Assembly (NCBI GenBank): GCA_937916025.1
Contig: CALGGX010000177.1
Coordinates: 1-5,286 of the forward strand
Length of the DNA stretch: 5,286 bases
Source: an uncultured Selenomonadales bacterium
GTDB lineage: Bacteria; Bacillota_C; Negativicutes; Selenomonadales; Selenomonadaceae
Direction of reading: 5' to 3'
The translations under genes were made by a program, and so were the position numbers. Below the pieces are notes generated by a model. It was not told the DNA's origin and made no database searches. It saw nothing but the letters and a program-made list of their open reading frames with translations. Positions 1 to 5,286 of this stretch are shown in pieces. How positions within the stretch are numbered: position 1 is the first letter of the stretch; each line of letters starts with the position of its first letter.

Positions 1-43
1 ACCGAGATCTACACTCTTTCCCTACACGACGCTCTTCCGATCT
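1..43 (+). other. Illumina P5 / Read 1 adapter (artefact)
   Basis: Bases 1-14 match the 3' end of the Illumina P5 flow-cell oligo, and bases 11-43 match the 33-nt TruSeq Read 1 sequencing primer, ending at the diagnostic GCTCTTCCGATCT (31-43). This is untrimmed library adapter left at the end of an assembled contig, not genomic DNA. The true sequence starts at 44, directly inside the coding region of the leftward response-regulator gene. Any ORF or homology hit extending into 1-43 is false. Confidence 0.97.
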
Positions 44-283
44 CACCGGTATTTCCGCAAAATGATCATCCGACTTCAAGCGCAACATGAATTCCCGTCC
101 GCGCGGAACATTCAAATCGATCAGCGCGATCGCGAGCTTGTTTTCCGTCATCAATCGAAAGAACTCGTCACCGCCGCTCGTTTCGATCAATCGATATTCT
201 TCCGCGAAAAATGTTTTGAGTCGAGTTCGTCCTTCTTCATCGTCCGCTATCAACATCATCGGACGTTCCCTTTTTACTGCCAC
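44..283 (-). CDS. Response regulator receiver domain, N-terminal fragment
   Basis: This is the N-terminal ~80 residues of a CheY-like receiver domain, the phospho-acceptor module of two-component systems. From the GTG at 283 the protein begins MAVKRERPMMLIADDEEG. The first beta strand ends in the acidic pair and Glu (ADDEE, residues 13-17) that binds Mg2+. The expected phospho-acceptor Asp is residue 56, in LIDLNVP. The segment HFAEIPV at the break matches the stretch before beta-4. The region around the Asp (NVPRGREF) lacks the usual Asp-Gly of the D-x-x-x-P-x-x-D-G pattern. The conserved Thr/Ser and Lys, and any output domain, are lost because the contig stops at 44, so DNA-binding, EAL, HD-GYP or stand-alone types cannot be told apart. 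The GTG has a GAAGGG six bases upstream. An ATG at 259 with its own AGGGA is the alternative start, giving MMLIADDE. The gene is divergent from sirC. Confidence 0.82.
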
Positions 284-289
284 AATAAT

Positions 290-295
290 CCCTTC
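290..295 (-). promoter_or_regulatory. Ribosome binding site for the receiver gene
   Basis: On the minus strand GAAGGG lies six bases before the GTG at 283. It supports that start over the ATG at 259, but does not exclude the latter, which has AGGGA seven bases upstream within the same reading frame. Confidence 0.5.
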
Positions 296-379
296 TTTGC
301 TCGCGCGTCCGCGTTTCAATTTCAATTGCGAGTTTTATTCAACGCCGTCGCGAAAATTCCCTGCCGCGCGAAAATTATT

Positions 380-408
380 TTGCACTGCCGAAGGTTTGAC
401 GTTATAAT
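380..408 (+). promoter_or_regulatory. Candidate sigma-70 promoter for the sirC-hemA-hemC operon
   Basis: A perfect TATAAT -10 box at 403-408 lies 17 bases after TTGCAC (380-385), a weak -35 matching the first three bases of TTGACA. The predicted start of transcription is near 415, giving a ~45-base leader before sirC. A better -35-like hexamer, TTGACG at 396-401, is too close to this -10 to pair with it. The surrounding stretch 284-459 has no supported gene. It separates the leftward receiver gene from the rightward operon, so it should hold both promoters, but I see no convincing leftward one. Confidence 0.5.
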
Positions 409-459
409 ATCATTAATAATGAAGGCAATTCACTTTAACGGGAGGCGAAGGAATTTCTG

Positions 460-1113
460 ATGTATCCGATCAATCTCGAAATTTCGGAACGGGAATGCAT
501 CGTGCTCGGCGGCGGCTCGGTGGCGCATCGAAAAGTGCTCGGGCTGCTCGACGCCGGAGCGAGAGTCACGATCATATCGCCGACGCTTTGCTATGAACTG
601 AAGTCGTTGCTCGATCAAAAAAAATTGCGTTGGCTCGATCAAAAATACGAGCGCGGCATGCTTCCGCGCGGAGTGCTTTTCATTGCCGCTGCGGACGATC
701 CGAATGTCAATCGACTCGCCGCCGAAGAAGCCGTCGAAAAAAACATGCTCGTAAACATTGCAAGCGGCGGGTTTGAAGGCGGACTTCGTTTTGAAAATCC
801 GTCGACGCTCCGCCGAGGCAAGCTCTTGATTGCAATTTCAACCGCCGGAAACTCGCCCGCAATCTCGAAACTCGTTCGTCAACGGCTTGAAAATATTTTC
901 GATCCGAATTTCGGCGATCGAATCGAGATCGTCTCAAAGCTCCGCGATGAAGTCAAAAATGTCATTGACGAGCCGAACGCCCGCGTCGATTTTTGGCGCA
1001 AATTTTTGAACGACAAAATTTTTTCTCCGACCGCCGCGCCGGAGGATTTAGAGGTGAGCATTCGCAATGCACTTGATATGTATCGGACTCAACCACAAGA
1101 CCGCACCGATTGA
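460..1113 (+). CDS. sirC: Precorrin-2 dehydrogenase (siroheme synthase N-domain type)
   Basis: This 217-residue protein is of the CysG N-terminal / Met8 / SirC family. The family performs the NAD-dependent oxidation of precorrin-2 to sirohydrochlorin, and some members also insert iron to make siroheme. It starts MYPINLEISERECIVLGGG. The Rossmann nucleotide loop is GGGSVAHRK (residues 17-25), followed by AGARVTIISP. FIAAADDPNVN (74-84) carries the Asp expected to be catalytic. IAISTAGNSPAIS (124-136) is the family's conserved loop before the helical dimerisation tail. There is no C-terminal uroporphyrinogen methyltransferase domain, so it is a stand-alone dehydrogenase and precorrin-2 must come from a separate enzyme. 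The segment usually reading like V-D-D-P before the dimerisation domain is IASGGFEGG here, a modest variation. An AAGGA at 448-452 lies seven bases before the ATG. The last 47 bases overlap hemA in another frame, implying one transcript and coupled translation. Ferrochelatase activity cannot be judged from sequence. Confidence 0.9.
   Translation: MYPINLEISERECIVLGGGSVAHRKVLGLLDAGARVTIISPTLCYELKSLLDQKKLRWLDQKYERGMLPRGVLFIAAADDPNVNRLAAEEAVEKNMLVNIASGGFEGGLRFENPSTLRRGKLLIAISTAGNSPAISKLVRQRLENIFDPNFGDRIEIVSKLRDEVKNVIDEPNARVDFWRKFLNDKIFSPTAAPEDLEVSIRNALDMYRTQPQDRTD
1051..1056 (+). promoter_or_regulatory. Ribosome binding site for hemA, inside sirC
   Basis: GAGGTG lies ten bases before the hemA ATG, within the coding sequence of sirC. 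A stronger-looking GGAGG at 1041-1045 is too far away to serve that start. Confidence 0.5.
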
Positions 1114-2380
1114 TATACGCGAAAAATTCTCTCTGTCGAAAGACGCCGTCAAACATCATATACTCGAATGCGCGGTAGGCGAAGCCGTTTTGCTTTCGAC
1201 ATGCAATCGAACGGAACTCTATGCGCTCGTCGATGTCGACAATGTTTTCAATCGCCCCGATGCGCTCCTCAAACTCGGTTGTCCCGGCAGAAAATGTTTT
1301 TGCGTCGAGCAGTTGAAACAACAACTCTTCACCGGCGTCGACGATTTTCTCTACACTTTTTACGGCGTCGACTGCATCAGGCATTTGTTTAATGTTGCTT
1401 CGAGCCTCGACTCGCTCGTGCTCGGCGAAGGGCAAATCCTCTCGCAAGTCAAAGACGCTTACGCAATCGCAAAAAAAATCGGCGCGACCGGCACCGTTCT
1501 CAACACCCTTTTCAATCATGCGATCGCCGTCGGCAAACGCGTCCGAACCGAGACGAAGATTGCTTACAACTCCGTATCCGTGTCATATGCCGCCGTCGAG
1601 CTCGCTGCCAAACAACTCGGCGGACTTCAAAATCGGAGCGCGTTGATCTTCGGCGCGGGCAAAATGGCCGAACTCACCGCGCAACATCTTCTCTCGCATG
1701 GCGTCGCGAAAATTTTCGTTGCCAATCATCATCTCGAGCGCGCGGAAGAACTTGCAAAAAAAATCGGCGGCGAAGCCGTTGCATGGGAGGATGCCTTAAA
1801 CTGCTCCGTCGACGTTGATGTCATTGTCACTTCGACGGGCGCGCCGCATTACGTCATTAAATCGCATCGGACGCTGCAGTTGATGCAACGGCGCGGAGGG
1901 CGCGGAATTTTCATCATCGACATAGCCGTGCCGCGAGACGTCGAGCCGGAAGTCGGCGAAATTGACGGCGTCACGCTCTACAACATAGATGATCTCGAAG
2001 CCGTTGTCGACGAGCATTTCAAACAACGTCGAGAGGAAGCCGCGCTCGCGCGAAAAATCATCGACGACGAAACTGCCGAGCTTGTCGAGCGTTTCAAATA
2101 CATCCCGTTTCAGCCGTTGATGGCGGATTTATCCGACCGCGCGGAAGAAATGCGGCGGCGGGAAGTTCGGCGCGCGGCATCGAAACTGCCGGGGCTGTCG
2201 ATTGAAGAGCAACGCGTCATCGACAACATGACGAAAATGATCGTCCGAAAACTGCTCCGCCTTCCGATGATGAATTTGAATTCGTCCGTCGGCACGCCCA
2301 AGGAACAGTTTTATGCCGATGCCGTCAAAGCGTTGTTCACTCCGGACGAGGGGAGGGCGCAACATTTTGGACAGAATTAA
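1067..2380 (+). CDS. hemA: Glutamyl-tRNA reductase
   Basis: This 437-residue protein is a full-length glutamyl-tRNA reductase, which uses NADPH to convert Glu-tRNA(Glu) to glutamate-1-semialdehyde, the first committed step of C5-pathway tetrapyrrole synthesis. The start is set by the conserved opening GLNHKTAPIDIREKFSL. The catalytic Cys is C46 in LLSTCNRTELYA. The active-site His is H106 in IRHLFNVASSLDSLVLGEGQ. The NADPH-binding loop is IFGAGKMAEL (194-203), followed by DVDVIVTSTGAPH and FIIDIAVPRDVEPEV. The C-terminal helical dimerisation domain is present (MIVRKLLRLPMMNLNSSVGT). Length is normal for the family. One oddity is a Cys-rich stretch, GCPGRKCFC (71-79), between the catalytic Cys and His. 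It overlaps sirC by 47 bases upstream and hemC by 14 bases downstream, so the three are almost certainly co-transcribed. Whether heme regulates it by degradation or Cys ligation cannot be seen here. Confidence 0.97.
   Translation: MHLICIGLNHKTAPIDIREKFSLSKDAVKHHILECAVGEAVLLSTCNRTELYALVDVDNVFNRPDALLKLGCPGRKCFCVEQLKQQLFTGVDDFLYTFYGVDCIRHLFNVASSLDSLVLGEGQILSQVKDAYAIAKKIGATGTVLNTLFNHAIAVGKRVRTETKIAYNSVSVSYAAVELAAKQLGGLQNRSALIFGAGKMAELTAQHLLSHGVAKIFVANHHLERAEELAKKIGGEAVAWEDALNCSVDVDVIVTSTGAPHYVIKSHRTLQLMQRRGGRGIFIIDIAVPRDVEPEVGEIDGVTLYNIDDLEAVVDEHFKQRREEAALARKIIDDETAELVERFKYIPFQPLMADLSDRAEEMRRREVRRAASKLPGLSIEEQRVIDNMTKMIVRKLLRLPMMNLNSSVGTPKEQFYADAVKALFTPDEGRAQHFGQN
2351..2357 (+). promoter_or_regulatory. 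Ribosome binding site that sets the TTG start of hemC
   Basis: GGGAGGG inside the 3' end of hemA lies nine bases before the TTG at 2367. It decides in favour of this TTG over the in-frame ATGs at 2313 and 2319, which would add 18 or 16 residues with no homology to the family. Confidence 0.75.
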
Positions 2381-3287
2381 GATCGGAACGCGCGGGAGTG
2401 CGCTCGCGCTGTGGCAGGCGAATTTCATTGCCACCGAACTGTCGAAGAAATTCCCGACGCTCGAAGTCGAATTGATACGCGTCTCGACGAAGGGCGATAA
2501 GATTCTCGACTCGCCTCTGTCGAAAATCGGCGGCAAGGGACTTTTCACGAAGGAGCTCGAGATGCGCTTGCTTGACGGTTCGATCGATCTCGCCGTCCAC
2601 AGTCTGAAAGACGTACCGACAGAGTTGCCGCTCGGCTTGACATTGGCGGCGATCACCGAGCGCGCCGAGCCGTTCGATGCATTCATCAGCAATAAGTTCA
2701 ACTCTATCGCCGAACTTCCGCGCGGAGCGATTGTGGGAACGTCGAGCCTGCGTCGACGCGCGCAATTGCTGTCGATCCGATCCGATCTGAATGTCAAAGA
2801 CTTGCGCGGCAATGTCGACACTCGATTGCGGCGGCTGGACGAGGGCAAATTCGACGCGATCATTCTGGCGGCGATCGGACTGAAACGCCTCGGGCATGGC
2901 GATCGGATCAAAAAAATCCTGCCGATTTCGGAGATGATTCCGGCGGTCGGGCAGGGCGCGTTGGCAATCGAGATCGCTGAAGGCGGGCGCGTCGAGAACT
3001 TCGTGCGTGCGCTCGACGCTCCGATCAGTCGCGCGGCGGTTTCGGCAGAGAGATCGTTTTTGCGAGTGGTCGAGGGCGGTTGCCAGGTGCCGGTCGGAGT
3101 TTTCGCGTCGATTGTTGGAGAAGAATTGCAGATCGAAGGCGTGATTGCGTCGCTCGACGGGCGGGAGCTCGTGTGCGGCGCGATTGTCGGCTCGCTCGAT
3201 CGGGCGTCGGAGCTCGGAGCGAAACTCGCGCATCAATTGCTCGACGACGGCGGAAGAAACATTTTGGAGACGATCAATCATGGCTGA
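2367..3287 (+). CDS. hemC: Porphobilinogen deaminase (hydroxymethylbilane synthase)
   Basis: This 306-residue protein joins four porphobilinogen molecules into the linear tetrapyrrole hydroxymethylbilane on a dipyrromethane cofactor in the cytoplasm. All family signatures are visible: KIGTRGSALALWQ (5-17) at the N terminus; LSKIGGKGLFTKELE (51-65); HSLKDVP (78-84) with catalytic Asp D82; GTSSLRRRAQL (124-134) and RGNVDTRLRRL (147-157) with substrate-carboxylate-binding Arg residues; and IPAVGQGALAIE (191-202). The cofactor-attachment Cys is C239 in EGGCQVPVG. Length is normal for the family. I use the TTG at 2367 because the family sequence begins there and a strong GGGAGGG precedes it. A gene finder may instead choose the ATG at 2313, giving 324 residues. 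Its first 14 bases overlap the hemA stop, and its stop overlaps the next gene's ATG. Base composition is clearly GC-rich (about 65-70% in hand-counted blocks at 2941-3000 and 3061-3120). Confidence 0.97.
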   Translation: MDRIKIGTRGSALALWQANFIATELSKKFPTLEVELIRVSTKGDKILDSPLSKIGGKGLFTKELEMRLLDGSIDLAVHSLKDVPTELPLGLTLAAITERAEPFDAFISNKFNSIAELPRGAIVGTSSLRRRAQLLSIRSDLNVKDLRGNVDTRLRRLDEGKFDAIILAAIGLKRLGHGDRIKKILPISEMIPAVGQGALAIEIAEGGRVENFVRALDAPISRAAVSAERSFLRVVEGGCQVPVGVFASIVGEELQIEGVIASLDGRELVCGAIVGSLDRASELGAKLAHQLLDDGGRNILETINHG

Positions 3288-4194
3288 GCGCAACTCGATC
3301 AAAAAATTCGTCGACGATTGGAAAGATCGCGGTAAGGAAAAATCCGATACGCAAATGTTTTGGAGCGATCTGCTCGGCGCGCTCGGCATTGAAACGCCGT
3401 CGCAATTCATGCAGTTCGAGGCTCCGATCGATGTTGACGGCAACAAATGTTGGATCGACGCTTGGATCGATTCGACGCGCGTTCTGATCGAGCAAAAATC
3501 TCGCGGCAAAAAACTCGATAAGATCGAAAAACAATCTGATGGATCGATGTTAAATCCATTCGGGCAGGCGAAGAGATATGACGATCATAGAAAAACTTCC
3601 GAGAAAGCTCGATGGATTATCACTTGCAATTTCGATGAATTTTGGATTTACAATCTCGAGGCAGATCGTCCGGAAAAACATGTCAAAAAAATTCTGCTCG
3701 AAGAACTTCCCGATCGATTCCATGAGCTCGATTTTCTTGTCGATGAAACTCAATCTGATATCTACACTGCGGAATTTATATCTGCATCGGCTGGATCTCT
3801 AGTTCAAGAATTTCGCGATCTCTTTCTCGATTCATTTTCTGAAATGTCGCCCGCTGAAATCGATTCGCTGAATAAACTCTGTATTCGATGCGTGTTTTGC
3901 ATGTATGCCGAGGACGCTGATGTTTTTGAGCACAAAGTTTTTCTCAAATATCTCAAAGATTCTCGAGAAAAAAATTCGCTGGCAGAATTCAAATCGGATC
4001 TATCGGATTTATTTTTGAGACTTGCCACTGAAAAATTGCCGCGAATGGCTGATCCGCGATTCAAAAAATTCAAGTATGTTGACGGCGATCTTTTCGATGG
4101 CGAAGATTTGGTGATTCTCGATAAACTCGATGGAACTTTCGATTTGCGAAAAATGCTCGACAAATTGATTGATGCGGCTGAGAAAAATATCTGA
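3280..4194 (+). CDS. Type IIL/IIG restriction-modification enzyme, nuclease part (ends at in-frame TGA)
   Basis: These 304 residues match the N-terminal part of MmeI-like single-chain restriction-modification enzymes, which cut DNA a fixed distance from their site and methylate it with the same polypeptide. FVDDWKDRGKEKSDTQMFW (10-28) is the typical opening. The PD-(D/E)xK nuclease core follows: D60 in WIDAWID and E71-x-K73 in LIEQKSRGKKLDK, then GQAKRYDDHR and the strand WIITCNFDEFWIYNLE. Residues ~165-300 are the helical spacer that connects nuclease to methyltransferase (EIDSLNKLCIRCVFCMYAEDADVF is part of it). The protein stops at a TGA at 4192. The same frame continues straight into the methyltransferase, so this is likely the front of a broken ~900-950-residue gene, or one half of a split enzyme. 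A GGAGA nine bases upstream supports the ATG. That ATG overlaps the hemC stop by 8 bases, so it could be translated from the heme transcript. Composition drops well below hemC, suggesting horizontal acquisition. Confidence 0.87.
   Translation: MAERNSIKKFVDDWKDRGKEKSDTQMFWSDLLGALGIETPSQFMQFEAPIDVDGNKCWIDAWIDSTRVLIEQKSRGKKLDKIEKQSDGSMLNPFGQAKRYDDHRKTSEKARWIITCNFDEFWIYNLEADRPEKHVKKILLEELPDRFHELDFLVDETQSDIYTAEFISASAGSLVQEFRDLFLDSFSEMSPAEIDSLNKLCIRCVFCMYAEDADVFEHKVFLKYLKDSREKNSLAEFKSDLSDLFLRLATEKLPRMADPRFKKFKYVDGDLFDGEDLVILDKLDGTFDLRKMLDKLIDAAEKNI
4192..4194 (+). other. In-frame TGA at an expected conserved Trp codon
   Basis: The codons around this point read AEKNI-stop-SKISPTIFGSIFESIMNP. Family members as I recall them have a Trp directly before S-K-I-x-P-x-I-F-G, so TGG is the expected codon and one G-to-A change at 4194 explains the stop. 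All other Trp codons I read in the window's genes are TGG, and TGA correctly ends sirC and hemC. This argues against a general reassignment. The change also creates TGATCA, a GATC site. Confidence 0.8.
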
Positions 4195-4239
4195 TCAAAG
4201 ATCTCGCCGACAATCTTTGGATCAATTTTCGAGTCGATC

Positions 4240-5286
4240 ATGAATCCAGAAAATCGTCGTGAAGGTGGAGTTCATTTCACAAGCGTCGCGAATATTCATA
4301 AAGTGATCGATTCGCTGTTTCTTGATAATCTCAACGCGGAATTTGATCAATGTAAATCTGACGAAGATCTCGAGAAATTACATGACAAGATTGGCTCATT
4401 GATTTTCTTCGATCCTGCATGTGGCTCTGGAAATTTTTTGACTGAAACATTCATTTCACTTCGAAAACTTGAGAATCGAGTTATTGAAAAAATCGGTGGA
4501 TCGATTCAAGTTTCAATCGAGAATTTTTATGGAATCGAAATCAATGATTTTGCCGTTCAAATCTCAAAACTTGCGCTATGGATTTCCGAACATCAGATGA
4601 ATGGCAATGAAAATTTTCTTCCATTGAAGAGAAATGCGAATATCACTGAGGCAAATTCTCTGACAACTGATTGGGATTCAGTGATTTCGCGGGATCGAGT
4701 CAACTTCGTTATGGGAAATCCTCCATATTCCGGTGCGCGAGTTATGGGAGAATCGCAGAAATCCGATGTTCAAAAAGTTTTCAATGGATGGAAAAATCTC
4801 GGAAATCTCGATTACGTCGCATGCTGGTTCAAAAAAGCATCGGATTATATTCGCGGGACAAAAATTGAATCTGCATTCGTCTCAACCGATTCAATCTGTC
4901 AAGGCGATTCAGTTGGAACGCTGTGGAAACCGCTTTTCGAGGATGAAATCAAAATCAATTTTGCATGGTCAAGTTTCAAATGGGAGAATGAAACTCATCT
5001 TCGAAAATTCATGGCGCAGGTTTTCTGTGTGATAGTTGGATTTGCGCGATTCGATCGATCGAAAAAATTTATCGATGGAGTTGAAGTTTCGAGGATCAAT
5101 GGATATCTTCGAGATGCGGCGAATGTCTGTATCGAATCGAGAAAAGATGCAATAGATGATCGTCCAAAAATGATCTGGGGAAATAAAGCAACTGATGGTG
5201 GAAAATTGATCATTAAAGCTGAAGAGCTCGATGAATTTTTGAAAAGAGATCCTCGAGCTAAGAAATTCATTCGAAGATACTTGATG
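4240..5286 (+). CDS. Type IIL/IIG restriction-modification enzyme, adenine methyltransferase part (partial)
   Basis: This is the continuation of the preceding gene in the same frame, open from 4195 to the window end with no stop. I place the start at the first ATG (4240), which is preceded only by a weak GAG and no good Shine-Dalgarno. The protein is a gamma-class N6-adenine methyltransferase. Motif X-like GGVHFTSVANI lies just after the start. The S-adenosylmethionine loop is DPACGSGNF (bases 4411-4437). IENFYGIEINDFAVQISKL follows. The catalytic motif IV is NPPY (4717-4728). The segment IWGNKATDGGKLII and RDPRAKKFIRRYL at the end resembles the linker just before the target-recognition domain, which lies beyond the window along with the C terminus. 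If read through, this would be residues 306-669 of the full protein. It could be a dead fragment or a separately translated methyltransferase. The recognition site cannot be predicted here. Confidence 0.82.
   Translation, partial: MNPENRREGGVHFTSVANIHKVIDSLFLDNLNAEFDQCKSDEDLEKLHDKIGSLIFFDPACGSGNFLTETFISLRKLENRVIEKIGGSIQVSIENFYGIEINDFAVQISKLALWISEHQMNGNENFLPLKRNANITEANSLTTDWDSVISRDRVNFVMGNPPYSGARVMGESQKSDVQKVFNGWKNLGNLDYVACWFKKASDYIRGTKIESAFVSTDSICQGDSVGTLWKPLFEDEIKINFAWSSFKWENETHLRKFMAQVFCVIVGFARFDRSKKFIDGVEVSRINGYLRDAANVCIESRKDAIDDRPKMIWGNKATDGGKLIIKAEELDEFLKRDPRAKKFIRRYLM

Noticed and set aside
396..401. TTGACG as the -35 box of the sirC promoter
   Set aside because: It is one base from the TATAAT at 403, and no acceptable -10 lies about 17 bases downstream of it.
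62..460. Plus-strand open frame through the receiver gene and intergenic region
   Set aside because: It is antisense to the receiver domain with its recognisable ADDEE and Asp motifs, and its translation is low-complexity in Phe/Arg/Ser with no family resemblance.
605..645. Repeated CTCGATCAAAAA within sirC
   Set aside because: There are two short copies encoding similar LDQK peptides. This reflects common GATC-containing codon pairs, not a repeat element.
2129..2911. Minus-strand open frame (260 codons) across the hemA-hemC joint
   Set aside because: It is antisense to two conserved genes, is Ser/Arg-rich in composition, and shows no domain features.
2337..3509. Long minus-strand open frame (390 codons) opposite hemC
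   Set aside because: The plus strand carries an intact, strongly conserved hemC. The antisense frame is Arg/Ser-rich with no recognisable motifs, and is a by-product of GC-rich codons with few antisense stops.
4192..4194. Genetic code 4 (TGA = Trp) for the whole organism
   Set aside because: TGA ends sirC (1111-1113) and hemC (3285-3287) at proper family lengths, and every other Trp in the genes is TGG. Reading through the sirC TGA gives no homologous sequence.
4192..4194. Selenocysteine at the TGA
   Set aside because: The position expects Trp, not Cys. It is not an active-site residue in this family, and I see no obvious SECIS-like hairpin right after it.

Overview
This window is the end of a bacterial contig. 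Bases 1-43 are not genomic: they are the 3' part of the Illumina P5 oligo followed by the Read 1 primer. Real sequence starts at base 44. The genes use table-11 conventions (ATG, GTG and TTG starts; TAA and TGA stops). The tightly packed order sirC-hemA-hemC, and a glutamyl-tRNA reductase reading like those of Negativicutes (Selenomonas-type Firmicutes), suggest an anaerobe of that general kind. The lineage is an inference from remembered protein flavour, not a search result.

Layout: (1) 44-283, minus strand, the first ~80 residues of a CheY-like receiver domain, cut off by the contig end. (2) 284-459, a divergent intergenic region with a good TATAAT box facing right. (3) 460-3287, three overlapping plus-strand genes for the start of tetrapyrrole synthesis. 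They are precorrin-2 dehydrogenase (sirC/cysG N-domain type), glutamyl-tRNA reductase (hemA) and porphobilinogen deaminase (hemC, starting at a TTG). HemA makes glutamate-1-semialdehyde from Glu-tRNA, HemC polymerises porphobilinogen to hydroxymethylbilane, and SirC oxidises precorrin-2 to sirohydrochlorin, so the cluster is geared to siroheme, cobalamin or the siroheme-dependent heme route. (4) 3280-5286 (runs off the window), a MmeI-like type IIL/IIG restriction-modification enzyme. Its ATG overlaps the hemC stop (ATGGCTGA), where more tetrapyrrole genes would commonly be expected.

The main anomaly is in the restriction-modification gene. Its nuclease and helical part (3280-4194) and its methyltransferase part (from 4195) lie in the same reading frame, separated only by one TGA at 4192-4194. 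That TGA falls where I expect a conserved Trp (W-S-K-I-x-P-x-I-F-G), so it looks like a TGG-to-TGA nonsense change, a base-call error, or a natural split into two proteins. The gene is also much more AT-rich than hemC, pointing to horizontal acquisition. I see no RNA genes, CRISPR array, IS element or convincing terminator, and nothing I would call an undescribed system.
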